64,000 nt of DNA from Methanosalsum zhilinae DSM 4017 (GTDB taxonomy: Archaea > Halobacteriota > Methanosarcinia > Methanosarcinales > Methanosarcinaceae): positions 598,103-662,102 of the forward strand of contig NC_015676.1 of NCBI RefSeq assembly GCF_000217995.1, given 5' to 3'. Below, one piece after another: positions 45,133 to 53,995 of the stretch. The translations under genes and the position numbers were made by a program. The number at the start of each line of letters is the position of its first letter. The first letter of the stretch is position 1. The notes beneath the pieces are model-generated. The model did no database searches, was not told where the DNA came from, and saw only the letters and a list, made by a program, of their open reading frames with translations.

Positions 45133-45795
45133 ATGAGTAAAGATATACTTGAGAAGGGAGCTATACTTCAGAGAGATAAGGAAACATATGCAATTGCACC
45201 TCATATCCCAGGCGGTATTGCAAACCCTGAATTATTACATAAAATAGCAGATGTTGCTGAGAAATATAATGCGGCTGCAATAAAGCTTACTTCTGCCCAG
45301 AGAATGGCTATTGTAGGTCTCAGGGAAGAGGACCTGGATGATGCATGGAATGATCTTGGAATGAAACCCGGGGCGGCTATTGGTGTCTGTGTCCGGAGCA
45401 TAAAAATATGTCCTGGTACCACTTTCTGTAAAAGGGGACAACAGGATGCTGTTGGTCTTGGCCTGAAACTTGATGAAAAATATCATGGAATGGAACTTCC
45501 TGGTAAGTTGAAGATGGCTGTATCGGGCTGTATGAATTCCTGTTCTGAACCTGCAATTAAGGATATCGGGATACTTGGTACTCCAAAAGGCTACAACCTG
45601 TTGCTTGGTGGTAGTGCAGGAATAAAGCCAAGAATTGGAGAGATTGTAGCTAAAAATATGTCTGAAGATGAAGTTCTTGCTGCGGTTGATCGCATTATTA
45701 CATTCTATAAGGACCATACAAAAAGACAGCGACTTGGTGAATACATTGACAGTATTGGTATGGATATCTTTAAAGAAAAAGTAGGGCTAAAGTAA
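45133..45795 (+). CDS. small siroheme sulfite/nitrite reductase-like protein (Dsr-LP group I)
   Basis: A 220-residue protein of the small, single-subunit sulfite-reductase-like family of methanogens. The siroheme-[4Fe-4S] ligands are present as CPGTTFC and, 40 residues on, CMNSC (C-x5-C ... C-x3-C), preceded by SAQRMAIVG and followed by the GYNLLLGGSAGIKPRIG element. The physiological role of group I members is not settled; siroheme-dependent reduction of a sulfur or nitrogen compound is inference. A TAGGAGTGATCGA ribosome site precedes the ATG. The neighbouring ferredoxin could be its donor, though it is divergent. Confidence 0.85.
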   Translation: MSKDILEKGAILQRDKETYAIAPHIPGGIANPELLHKIADVAEKYNAAAIKLTSAQRMAIVGLREEDLDDAWNDLGMKPGAAIGVCVRSIKICPGTTFCKRGQQDAVGLGLKLDEKYHGMELPGKLKMAVSGCMNSCSEPAIKDIGILGTPKGYNLLLGGSAGIKPRIGEIVAKNMSEDEVLAAVDRIITFYKDHTKRQRLGEYIDSIGMDIFKEKVGLK

Positions 45796-46133
45796 AACTA
45801 TAAATTGAAATGCTGCCGATATTATATCAGATAATCTTGATTTTTCATGCTGGTTTAGATCATATTGATCATTGATCTGAACCAGATTTCATATTTTTGT
45901 ATTTTTAAATTTTAGGTTTGAACCTACGTATGACTATAACAACTTAGATTTAATTATGTCATTATATCAAACCATCTCCTGTATCAGAAAATGATTAATG
46001 AAAATCTTTAAATATAATAGATTCGTCCAATATGCAAATCAATTTCAGTAGCTTACAGGCATTCAGAATATATTCATTGAAAATAAAAAAATTTGCAATC
46101 ACATTTTTATAAACAACAGGAGGAATCACGAAT
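45796..46133. other. intergenic region before hdrED
   Basis: 338 bases without a gene. CTTTAAATATA (46006-46016) is a likely TATA box for hdrE, giving a leader of about 95 bases. AGGAGG lies about ten bases before the hdrE ATG. Nothing else is clearly recognisable. Confidence 0.5.
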
Positions 46134-46898
46134 ATGGAGTATTTCTCGGGTCTTGCACCTGATATGAAAATTACTTTCGGATGGATGATGACTATCTCTA
46201 CCATAGCTATTTTGATTTTTATCTATGGAATGTATCTTAATCTGAAAAAATGGGGATACGGATCTGAAGGTTATGGAATGGAACCTTCGAATGGAAGTGT
46301 ACTTACGTTTCTCAAGACATTTATTGTTCAGTTGAGTCAGAAGGGCCATGCTCATGCACAACCACTGTGGAAAGTACTTATACTTGATATTCTTCTGCAA
46401 AGAAGGATATGGAGAAAACATCCTGTAAGATGGTTCATGCATATCACAATATTTGTTGGTTGGATGGCACTCTTTGCATTATCTCTTGGCATGTTCCTTG
46501 TAGAACTAATTTATCTTGCAGGCTTTAATATAAGTCCTGAAGCAGTCAGGGAAATGGTACAGTTACCCGCCCACTGGTTCAGTGTGATGCTCACAATAGG
46601 TATATTGATCGCTATTTTCAGAAGAGTATTTGTACCAAAAATCCGGGAATCAACAATCGCCTATGATTCAATTCTGCTCTTTGGTCTTGCATTTGTTGTA
46701 TTCACAGGCTTTCTGGCAAATGGTGCAAGAATTGGAGAATGGTGGGGATTTGGAATTGACTTCCAGTATGCACCTCCGCTGGCACTGTTTCATTCAGTTA
46801 TATCTCTGCTGATATGTATTGCATTTATTCCTTTCAGCAAATATATTCATGTGATAGCAACGCCTCTTGCAATTATAGCAAATAAAGGAGGAGAATAA
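46134..46898 (+). CDS. hdrE: heterodisulfide reductase subunit E (membrane cytochrome b)
   Basis: A 254-residue integral membrane subunit with five or six helices (about 12-34, 90-120, 130-160, 180-200, 220-245) and His residues suitable for b-heme ligation (for example HAHAQPLW, MHITIFVGW, HWFSVMLT and LFHSVISL). It belongs to HdrDE, which reduces the CoM-S-S-CoB heterodisulfide with methanophenazine-derived electrons in Methanosarcinales and moves protons. It sits immediately before hdrD (3 bases), the standard order. Confidence 0.93.
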   Translation: MEYFSGLAPDMKITFGWMMTISTIAILIFIYGMYLNLKKWGYGSEGYGMEPSNGSVLTFLKTFIVQLSQKGHAHAQPLWKVLILDILLQRRIWRKHPVRWFMHITIFVGWMALFALSLGMFLVELIYLAGFNISPEAVREMVQLPAHWFSVMLTIGILIAIFRRVFVPKIRESTIAYDSILLFGLAFVVFTGFLANGARIGEWWGFGIDFQYAPPLALFHSVISLLICIAFIPFSKYIHVIATPLAIIANKGGE

Positions 46899-46901
46899 AA
46901 A

Positions 46902-48191
46902 ATGGCTAAAAAACAACCCTCCGTAACTACAGAAAATCTCACTGCAGTGCAGCTTATGGAATTTGATGCATGTACCCGCTGCGGTCAGTGCGATGAATGG
47001 TGTCCAACTTATGAAGGTTCAGGATATGAACCTGGTGTAGCTCCACGATTTAAAATAAAAAGGTGGAAGGAATACGTTGATAGGTCATATGGGTTTAGAG
47101 CACAGTTATTTGGACCAAAAGAATTTACAGATGAGGAAATCCAAAAATTCAATGATGAACTGTACCAATGTACAACATGCGGTCGCTGTGCCACCAACTG
47201 TGAATCAGGAATGAACCTGGTTGAACTCTGGGAGTCTCTACGGGCCAATCTGGTTAAACGTGGGAATGGTCCTGTAGGAAAGCAGAGTCTTTTCCCAAAA
47301 CTTATAGGCGAATATAAAAACCCCTATATGAAAGAGCAGAGTGCTCGCCTGGACTGGGTACCAGAAGATGTGAAAATTGAAGACAAAGCTGAGATTGTAT
47401 ATTATACTGGATGTACTGCAGGTTACAATCAGCTGGCAAATGCAATTGCTACAGCGCGTATTCTAAACAAACTTGGCATCAAATTCACAATGCTTGGTGA
47501 AGATGAATGGTGCTGTGGTTCTGCACTCATAAGGACCGGTCAGGCACACCTGGGAGATGTTCCAAAAGAACTTGCTCGCCACAATGTGGATGCAATTGCT
47601 GCAAAAGGTGGAAAAAGAGTAGTTATGGCATGTGCGGGATGCTTCCGCGCTGCGAAGATAGACTGGCCAAGACAACTTGGTGAAGATCTTCCATTTGAAG
47701 TTTTACATCTCACTGAATTTCTGGCCGAATTGATCGACCAGGATAAAATCAAATGGGAAGAATCTCTTGATAAAACCATTACCTACCATGATCCCTGCCA
47801 CCTTGGAAGGCATGTTGGTGTATTTGATGCACCAAGAAAGGTGCTTGAAAGTATTCCTGGTGTCAAATTTGTAGAAATGGAAATGGTCAAGAACTTCCAG
47901 CGTTGCTGCGGCGCTGGTGGCGGTGTCAAGGCGGGATTGCCTGAGCTGGCACTGAGTGTTGGAACTGCTAGGGTTAAGGATGCGCTGGAAACAGATGCAG
48001 ATATATTGTCAAGTGCATGTCCATTCTGTAAGAGAAACCTTTCAGACGGTCAAAAAGAACTCAGTGCAGAGATCGAGGTAGAGGATGTGATTGTGCTGGT
48101 TGCCAGAGCACTTGGCCTTAGTGCTGAACCAGAGCCTGAGAAATCCGAAGAGAAACCCCAGAATACGGATAAGAAGTCAGAAGAGGCTTGA
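46902..48191 (+). CDS. hdrD: heterodisulfide reductase subunit D (catalytic)
   Basis: A 429-residue peripheral subunit. It has two [4Fe-4S] motifs near the N-terminus ([12 protein letters not shown] about 26-38 and [14 protein letters not shown] about 88-100) and two CCG domains: [11 protein letters not shown] through [11 protein letters not shown], and CHLGRHVGV through [11 protein letters not shown], which bind the non-cubane clusters where the heterodisulfide is reduced. The C-terminal 25 residues are an acidic Glu/Lys/Pro tail, longer than in many homologues. hdrE precedes it. This is the terminal step of methanogenic respiration. Confidence 0.94.
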   Translation: MAKKQPSVTTENLTAVQLMEFDACTRCGQCDEWCPTYEGSGYEPGVAPRFKIKRWKEYVDRSYGFRAQLFGPKEFTDEEIQKFNDELYQCTTCGRCATNCESGMNLVELWESLRANLVKRGNGPVGKQSLFPKLIGEYKNPYMKEQSARLDWVPEDVKIEDKAEIVYYTGCTAGYNQLANAIATARILNKLGIKFTMLGEDEWCCGSALIRTGQAHLGDVPKELARHNVDAIAAKGGKRVVMACAGCFRAAKIDWPRQLGEDLPFEVLHLTEFLAELIDQDKIKWEESLDKTITYHDPCHLGRHVGVFDAPRKVLESIPGVKFVEMEMVKNFQRCCGAGGGVKAGLPELALSVGTARVKDALETDADILSSACPFCKRNLSDGQKELSAEIEVEDVIVLVARALGLSAEPEPEKSEEKPQNTDKKSEEA

Positions 48192-48296
48192 GTAATTCTG
48201 CCTCATTCTGTTTTTATTAACTGGAGTTTAAAATTCATTTCATTTTTATTTTTTTTCGATAGATAAACTTAAAAGTAACATAACAGTTTACTATTC

Positions 48297-48935
48297 ATGC
48301 CAGTCTCCTATGAACTGTTTGGCAGATTTTTTGTATATCTGACAGTAGCTGTTTTTTCTATTACTTCTGTCACACTGCTGATAGGCATTTATAGCTTTAA
48401 AAGAAATACAATGGTATTTCCAAACCTGATACTGTTTGTGTTATATCTGTTCTATGCTCCTGCCAAATGGATTTGCCGTGTATTATCCATCAAGGAGGTT
48501 ATTGTTGATGAAATTCTTGTAGAAGTCAGAAATGCTGTAATGCTGGAGAAATTTAAAAAAACAGACAATAAAAAAGCTGTAATACTCCCTCAGTGTATGA
48601 GACATCCTTCATGCAAGGCAAGATGTGACCCCATTGTTGGATATCTGTGCACTGAATGTGGACTGTGTGATATTGCCAGAATATGCCAGGCAGCCAGAAA
48701 ATATAATTTTAAGGTTTTTGTAATACCTGGAGACAGTTTTGTAAAAAAAATTATGGAATCATACAGACCTAACGCATGTATCGGGGTAGCGTGCTTTCAG
48801 GAACTAACAGAGTCTATGCAGGCGGTTTCAAAACATATACCTGTGCAAGGTGTCTTCCTTGTTAAAGATGGTTGTTATATGACGACCGTGAATGTAGAGG
48901 AAGTAGTGAATAAAATGGAGATATGTGATGTATAG
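48297..48935 (+). CDS. DUF116 protein 1
   Basis: A 212-residue protein with an N-terminal membrane helix (about 12-35) and a DUF116 domain: LPQCMRHPSCKARCDPIVGYLC, CTECGLCDIARIC and CIGVACFQELTESM, rich in conserved Cys likely to bind iron-sulfur or zinc. The function of the family is unknown. It follows hdrD by 106 bases. It overlaps the next gene by 8 bases, and the two are paralogues, so a heterodimer is likely (inference). Confidence 0.75.
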   Translation: MPVSYELFGRFFVYLTVAVFSITSVTLLIGIYSFKRNTMVFPNLILFVLYLFYAPAKWICRVLSIKEVIVDEILVEVRNAVMLEKFKKTDNKKAVILPQCMRHPSCKARCDPIVGYLCTECGLCDIARICQAARKYNFKVFVIPGDSFVKKIMESYRPNACIGVACFQELTESMQAVSKHIPVQGVFLVKDGCYMTTVNVEEVVNKMEICDV

Positions 48936-49548
48936 TCTGATTGGAATATTGCTGTTTGTAGTTATTGGATTATCAGTTATACTTTCTTTTGTAGCTCTTT
49001 TAGCAAGCAGGATGAGCCTTAATCGTAATGTACGGCTGGCAGGTTTTTTTGCAAATATACTTGATTTCTTCTATCTCCCAATAAAGGCGTTTTTTCATAG
49101 ATGCAATGATATAAATAAATTGGATATGTGGATGGTATCTCTTAAAAACATGGCCAACTATTCAGGGTTTAAAAAAGCTAAAAATCGTCTTATTCTTGCT
49201 CCCCACTGTATGAGGTCTCTGGATTGTCCGGCATCTTCCACACAGTTTGGTATCACATGCACAGAATGTGGAAAATGTGTTTTCAGTGACATGAAAAAGG
49301 ATGCAAAAAAATTTAACTATAAACTGTATATTGTTGCAGGTTCTTCCTACATACGCCATATTGTGAAAATGGAAGCTGCAGATGCTGCACTACTTGTTGC
49401 CTGTCACTATGAGCTAAATAAGGTAATGATCTCTTTGAAAAGCAAGAATATTATTACATATGCCTTTCCAATGGAGAATGATGGCTGTTATGCAACAGAG
49501 GTTGATTACGAAAAATTCAGGAATTTATTGAAAGATTTGAATGAGTGA
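48928..49548 (+). CDS. DUF116 protein 2
   Basis: A 206-residue paralogue of the preceding protein: an N-terminal membrane helix (about 2-27), APHCMRSLDCPASSTQFGITC, CTECGKCVFSDM and ALLVACHYELNKVM, keeping the Cys pattern of DUF116. The ATG 48928 follows GGAG by eight bases. The stop codon lies inside the last ten bases of the RNase P RNA gene, which runs the other way. The family is widespread in anaerobic archaea and bacteria with no defined activity. Confidence 0.75.
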   Translation: MYSLIGILLFVVIGLSVILSFVALLASRMSLNRNVRLAGFFANILDFFYLPIKAFFHRCNDINKLDMWMVSLKNMANYSGFKKAKNRLILAPHCMRSLDCPASSTQFGITCTECGKCVFSDMKKDAKKFNYKLYIVAGSSYIRHIVKMEAADAALLVACHYELNKVMISLKSKNIITYAFPMENDGCYATEVDYEKFRNLLKDLNE

Positions 49549-49927
49549 GGAGAGTAAGCTCCCTTCTGTTGTTGCAAATATCCTGCATTTCTTGAAAATG
49601 CAGAATGACTCTTTAAGGAGTACTTGCAATGGCGGCATTCAGCTTAGCGTCAATAAATGGGAAGAGCAACATATTTGCTCTTCACCGACTTGCACCCACG
49701 AGGATTCGCCGTTCCATCCAGGATGCATGCGACCTCAGCCTTTCGGCATCATAGCATTAACATGCACTGGTATCGTTTCTGTGCCAGCATGCACTGTTTG
49801 CATGGTTAACATTATCTGTTAACTGCCCGAGCTCTCGCCCGGCACCCTTTACAGGTGCTCGTGTTTAGCGGTGGGGAGACTTTCCTCAGGTTATATGAAC
49901 CCGGCAGCCGTCCTTCCTCTCTCATTC
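49539..49927 (-). ncRNA. rnpB: RNase P RNA, archaeal type A
   Basis: On the minus strand the sequence begins GAATGAGAGAGGAAGG and contains the universal element GAGGAAAGTCTCCCCAC, then about 230 bases of helices, and ends ACAACAGAAGGGAGCTTAC (the P4-pairing 3' conserved element ACAGAANGGGAGCTTA). The ends pair as helix P1 (GAATGAG with CTCATTC, continuing after an A-A mismatch as GAGGA with TCCTC). P4 pairs CTCCC with GGGAG. It removes 5' leaders from tRNA precursors. The exact ends are inferred from P1. A TATA box (minus strand) lies about 25-30 bases upstream. Frames read across it are not genes. Confidence 0.92.
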
Positions 49928-49947
49928 GTTTTCTGTAATTAGAATAT

Positions 49948-49970
49948 ATCTTTATATATATATAAATTGT
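49948..49970 (-). promoter_or_regulatory. promoter of rnpB
   Basis: On the minus strand TTTATATATATATAAAG (plus 49951-49967 approximately) is a strong archaeal TATA element about 25 bases before the expected 5' end of RNase P RNA at 49927. Confidence 0.55.
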
Positions 49971-50133
49971 GATTATATTGATTATGGCATCGATAAAATT
50001 AATAGCTTGATGATATATGGTTGAATCCTTTCCCGAATCCGATAAATTAATATGCAACAACCGATTATTCTGGTAAAATAATTTAAAAAATGCCTATCTG
50101 ATAATGAATATCTGATATTAATGAGGTAACAAT

Positions 50134-51273
50134 TTGAATACTGAACTGTTTGATCTTAAAGTAGGATATGTCAAATTAAAAAATCCGATAGCACTTGCTC
50201 CAATGGGAGGAGTTACAGACAGTAGCTTTGTGAACAATCATGCAAAAGAAGCCGGTCTTGTGACAATTGGTGGATACAATATTGATGAAAGTACAAAAAA
50301 AGCTGCAGATCATATGCTACTCCGTGGCAGAAAAGAATTTGTGCTGCAAAATCCATTGATGGACATTGAAGAAGAAATATCCAGAATAAAATGTGACTGT
50401 GCTGTATCAGTCAATGTCAGAAGTTCTACGTTAACTCCATTGATGGAACTGGCACAGACCATCAAAGATAAAGGCTGTATACTTGAGATTGATGCTCATT
50501 GTAGACAGAAGGAAATTATTGATGCAGGTGCAGGAGAAACGCTTTTACATAATATTCAGGAACTTGTCAGGTGGATCAAAAGAATTAAGGAAACTGGTGT
50601 TGTTCTTTCTGTAAAGATTAGGACGGGTATTGTAGATGACATATCACTTGTAAAGCAGATCGAAAGGGCAGGAGCTGATATTGTCCATGTTGATGCAATG
50701 ATTGCAGGAAACGGTGCTGATCTTGATGCTATACGTAAGATACGCGATTCAACAAGTCTATTTCTCATAGGGAATAATTCAATAACCGATTTTTTATATG
50801 CAAAAGATATGTTTTCCCGGGGTGCTGATGTGGTCTCTGTTGCAAGAGGAGTTCTGGACAATCCATCTCTTATAAGAGAACTTGTTCAAGAAATATCCAG
50901 TTATCAAGGACAATGTGGATGGTACAATGCCCCAAAACATCTCTGCTCTGGAAAAGGTGATCTAAGAGGATTGGCTTTCTGCTGTGTACCTATAAAACCT
51001 TGTGCTCTTATACATAAAATAAAACAGATTGGATTTTCACCCCAGGAATTTACAGATATTAAGAATAAATTTGCAAAAGGTACAATGCTGGAATATGGGG
51101 ATAGTACCTGTTTTGGAAGTCTGGTATGGTGCTGCAAAATCACAAAGCCCTGTTTTTTAAGGGATGGTGTCCTTGAAATGCTTCAGGTAAGTGATCAGGA
51201 ATACATGCTTCTCAAAAAAGAATTGGCAGATTTTATATTAGAGAACTCAAAAGTTGCTACAGATGAAAACTGA
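50134..51273 (+). CDS. methanogenesis marker protein 9 (dihydrouridine-synthase-like)
   Basis: A 379-residue protein with a TIM-barrel core like dihydrouridine synthase (LAPMGGVTDSSF, SVNVRSSTL, SVKIRTGIVD, VHVDAMIAGNG, FLIGNNSITDFLYAKDMFSRGADVVSVARGVL) and a Cys-rich C-terminal part (CSGKG, FCCVPIKPC, WCCKITKPC) characteristic of methanogenesis marker 9 proteins. The barrel suggests a flavoprotein; the Cys clusters suggest metal or iron-sulfur binding. The exact reaction is unknown. TTG 50134 follows GAGGTAAC. The end overlaps the next gene by 11 bases. The assignment to the marker family is from recall. Confidence 0.8.
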   Translation: MNTELFDLKVGYVKLKNPIALAPMGGVTDSSFVNNHAKEAGLVTIGGYNIDESTKKAADHMLLRGRKEFVLQNPLMDIEEEISRIKCDCAVSVNVRSSTLTPLMELAQTIKDKGCILEIDAHCRQKEIIDAGAGETLLHNIQELVRWIKRIKETGVVLSVKIRTGIVDDISLVKQIERAGADIVHVDAMIAGNGADLDAIRKIRDSTSLFLIGNNSITDFLYAKDMFSRGADVVSVARGVLDNPSLIRELVQEISSYQGQCGWYNAPKHLCSGKGDLRGLAFCCVPIKPCALIHKIKQIGFSPQEFTDIKNKFAKGTMLEYGDSTCFGSLVWCCKITKPCFLRDGVLEMLQVSDQEYMLLKKELADFILENSKVATDEN

Positions 51274-52243
51274 AATAATCGGGGATCGGCTATATCTTCC
51301 AGAAAATATAACTCCGGAAAAGATCTATTCATATATTGCACAATGTGCTCAGCTTGCGATGTTACTTGAAGTTTCTGCATCCCCCAAGCCCGGGAATGTA
51401 GATCGCAATCACAACTATGAAGATACCAGGTATGAACATTTTCTAGCATCAGCAGTATCAGTCCATCCTTTAGTAGAAACCGCTTCAAAGGGTAAGGGAT
51501 CTGCTGGCAGATACATCAGATCTGCAGTTTATGAAAGTTCATTGTGGCAAAGAGGCGGTAACACTCATTTTGGAGCTTTTGTATTACTGATACCCCTCTC
51601 TATGGCAGCAGGTGAAATATTCGAGAGCAGACATCATTTTACTATCAATGAACTTATTTCAAGTGCCTATTCAATAGTCAAAAATACAGATGTAAATGAT
51701 GCAATTGACTTTTATAGTGCATTTCGCATGGGCAAAGTGAAGGTAACTTCTATAGATAAATATGATCTTAATGATGACAGATCGATAGATGCACTCAAAA
51801 AGGACAGATCAACTCTGTTTGATCTGATGATTATCTCTAGAAACCGGGACATTATCGCTGATGAGTGGTCGAATGGATTTAAGAGATGTGGTTATTGTGC
51901 CAGTCTTATCATGGATGCACTTCAAAGATATCCTGAAGTTCTCAATGATGACAAAATCGACATAAATAATGTAGTTGTATATGCTTTTTTAAAAATACTG
52001 TCTGAAAATACTGATACCTTCATTCAGACAAAATTTGATAAAGAAACCGCAGATGCAGTATCGAGAACTGCAAAAAGTATTATTGAGATGATCGATTCTG
52101 ATGGTCTTACTTTTGGGATGGTACTTCCATATATAGAGCGTTTTGATAATGACCTGATCGACAAAAAAATAAATCCGGGTTCAACGGCAGATATTGTTAT
52201 TGCCGGATTGTTCATTGCTCTTATTGGAGGTCTTAGATATTGA
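51263..52243 (+). CDS. CitG-like triphosphoribosyl-dephospho-CoA synthase family protein
   Basis: A 326-residue protein with the CitG/MdcB fold: CAQLAMLLEVSASPKPGNVD (nucleotide-binding motif with the PKPGNVDR signature), HFLASAVSV, GGNTHFGAFVLLIPLSMAA and RCGYCASLIM. In methanogens such proteins have no citrate lyase partner and probably act in cofactor biosynthesis; related orfs occur in H4MPT gene clusters of methylotrophs. Start ATG 51263 overlaps the marker-9 gene and the stop overlaps the next TTG start. The three genes therefore form a coupled set. Confidence 0.7.
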   Translation: MKTEIIGDRLYLPENITPEKIYSYIAQCAQLAMLLEVSASPKPGNVDRNHNYEDTRYEHFLASAVSVHPLVETASKGKGSAGRYIRSAVYESSLWQRGGNTHFGAFVLLIPLSMAAGEIFESRHHFTINELISSAYSIVKNTDVNDAIDFYSAFRMGKVKVTSIDKYDLNDDRSIDALKKDRSTLFDLMIISRNRDIIADEWSNGFKRCGYCASLIMDALQRYPEVLNDDKIDINNVVVYAFLKILSENTDTFIQTKFDKETADAVSRTAKSIIEMIDSDGLTFGMVLPYIERFDNDLIDKKINPGSTADIVIAGLFIALIGGLRY

Positions 52244-52857
52244 AATCAAGTATGCACAATCCCCATTTGGCTCCTGAAAAATATGGTATAATGGATGGTA
52301 TTTCCGAATGCATTGTAACAACCATCTCTTCTAAGGGACCAAATGCTGCTCCAATGGGTATTATAAAAAATTCAAACGGTATTAAGATACGTGTATTCAA
52401 AGGTTCAAAAACATATGGAAATATTATGAATTTTCCATTTCTGGCAGCAAACGTTGTTTATGATCCTAAAATATATACAATGACCACATTTTCCAATCTT
52501 GAAAGATCACAATTCGATACAATTGTTTATGAAGATGTGGAGTTTCCGGTATTAAAAGATGGGATTAGCTGGATGTTATTTGAGTGTAATAATCTGCAGA
52601 AATCTTCCCAGTCCCTGGTTGCTGATTTAATTCCTGTTAAAGCAAAATTGAGTCATATTGATGCTGTAAGGGCACCAAATAGAGGATTTAATTCTGTCCT
52701 TGAGGCCTGCATACATGCTACAAGGTATCAACTCACCGGTTCTCAAAAATATCTGGATCTCATGCAATATCATGCTGAGATCATACGCAAATGTGGAGGG
52801 AAAACCGAAAAAGAAGCACTTGACCAGTTATACAGATTTATGAAAACTAATAAATGA
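52240..52857 (+). CDS. DUF447 protein, FMN-binding-like
   Basis: A 205-residue protein that begins at TTG 52240 overlapping the previous stop (TTGA). KYGIMDGISECIVTTISSKG, AAPMGIIKNSNGIKIRVFKGSKTYGNIM and AVRAPNRGFNSVLEACIHATR fit the DUF447 family, whose split-barrel fold binds flavin in homologues. It is found in methanogens and in methylotrophic bacteria within H4MPT-related clusters, so a role in C1-cofactor biosynthesis is likely but is inference. It ends the three-gene unit. Confidence 0.75.
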   Translation: MKSSMHNPHLAPEKYGIMDGISECIVTTISSKGPNAAPMGIIKNSNGIKIRVFKGSKTYGNIMNFPFLAANVVYDPKIYTMTTFSNLERSQFDTIVYEDVEFPVLKDGISWMLFECNNLQKSSQSLVADLIPVKAKLSHIDAVRAPNRGFNSVLEACIHATRYQLTGSQKYLDLMQYHAEIIRKCGGKTEKEALDQLYRFMKTNK

Positions 52858-53331
52858 ATAATCAAATTATACGCCGCAAACACTGATCTGCAATGAGATT
52901 GTGCTTATCTGGAATTGATTATTTTGAGCTTTAAATACTGTTAAATTTCTTATGGCAGTTGAATCTAGTTACAATATTTATAGATTTCCATTATCAACTA
53001 TGCAATATAATCATGATTATCCGGAATATGGTATATCATCCCGGGATAGTTAATGCCACAGTTATTGATGAAAAAATGATCTGTGATCAAAATACATGAT
53101 GCTTGAATGGGCTTTTGATCATTGATTAAAGATATGTATATGTGTACATAAAAAATTGTGGGATATAGCTTTGATACTGTTATGCATACAAAACACGTTT
53201 ATAGTTCTCCGCGGCTCTGTTCAAAACCATAATTTATATATATCTTCAAAAAGCATGTGAAATATTGAAAGTATCGATACCTATGATACTTTTGATTTAT
53301 TACTGTTTAAAAGAACATAGTAGGTAGGAAA
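52858..53331 (+). promoter_or_regulatory. leader and promoter region of mtbCB with an inverted repeat
   Basis: 474 bases with no gene. AATTTATATATATC (53230-53243) is a strong TATA box. About 25 bases on is the expected start (near 53268). The leader then contains a perfect eight-base inverted repeat, AAAGTATC (53268-53275) and GATACTTT (53285-53292), with GTATCGATAC overlapping the left arm, followed by GGTAGG before the mtbC ATG. The position at the start of the message is that of a repressor site or a leader hairpin. Upstream sequence (52858-53200) shows nothing clear. Confidence 0.5.
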
Positions 53332-53979
53332 ATGAGCAAGGAAGAATTAATTAAAGAACTATCAGATGCCATTATCTCATGCAAAAAGGATAATGTGCTC
53401 GCAGCGGTTGAAAAGGCAAAGGACGCAGGTATGGAGCCAGCTGAAATAATAGAAAAAGGTCTTGCAGCTGGAATGAACGAAGTAGGAGTTCTTTTTGAAA
53501 GAGGAAAGCTGTTCTTGCCTCATGTAATGATGGCAGCAGATGCAATGGCCGAGGGTGTCAAATTACTTGAGAAAGATCTTGGAGCAGGAGCTACTGAAAA
53601 GAAAAAGGCTGTTATAGTCAATGGTACAGTTGAAGGAGATGTACATGACATTGGTAAGTCAATTGTTTCCACAATGCTCCAGTCAGCTGGATTTGAAGTA
53701 CATGACATTGGACGTGACATGCCAACAAAATCATTCATTGACAAGATAAAAGAAGTCGATGCTGTTGTTGTAGGACTTTCTGCTCTTATGACAACTACAA
53801 TGCAGGGACAGAAAGAGGTCATTGAGGCACTCAAGGAAGAAGGACTTCGTGACAAAGTTAAAGTAATGGTTGGTGGCGCTCCAGTGACACAGGCATGGGC
53901 TGACAAGATTGGTGCAGATATTTATGCTGAAAACGCCAGTGAAGCTGTAAAGCAGGTAAAAGAAATATTGAGTGTTTAA
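53332..53979 (+). CDS. mtbC: dimethylamine corrinoid protein MtbC
   Basis: A 215-residue corrinoid protein that carries a methyl group from MtbB to the MtbA methyltransferase. Residues about 1-85 form the helical cap domain and about 90-215 the B12-binding Rossmann fold with [17 protein letters not shown], the DxHxxG motif whose His (98-99) ligates cobalt, and later [12 protein letters not shown] and [10 protein letters not shown]. It ends directly before mtbB, 16 bases away. The neighbour and sequence support dimethylamine rather than trimethylamine (MttC) specificity, though the corrinoid family alone cannot decide this. Confidence 0.9.
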   Translation: MSKEELIKELSDAIISCKKDNVLAAVEKAKDAGMEPAEIIEKGLAAGMNEVGVLFERGKLFLPHVMMAADAMAEGVKLLEKDLGAGATEKKKAVIVNGTVEGDVHDIGKSIVSTMLQSAGFEVHDIGRDMPTKSFIDKIKEVDAVVVGLSALMTTTMQGQKEVIEALKEEGLRDKVKVMVGGAPVTQAWADKIGADIYAENASEAVKQVKEILSV

Positions 53980-53995
53980 ATGGGGGCATAATATA

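Noticed and set aside
49541-50060. Open frames over the RNase P RNA (49541-49822 plus and 49812-50060 minus)
   Set aside because: They run across the conserved RNase P RNA sequence and its promoter. Their translations are Cys/His-rich noise with no family likeness.
51263-52243. Citrate lyase or malonate decarboxylase cofactor synthesis
   Set aside because: The CitG-like fold is present but no lyase or decarboxylase subunits are near; in methanogens the family is used otherwise.
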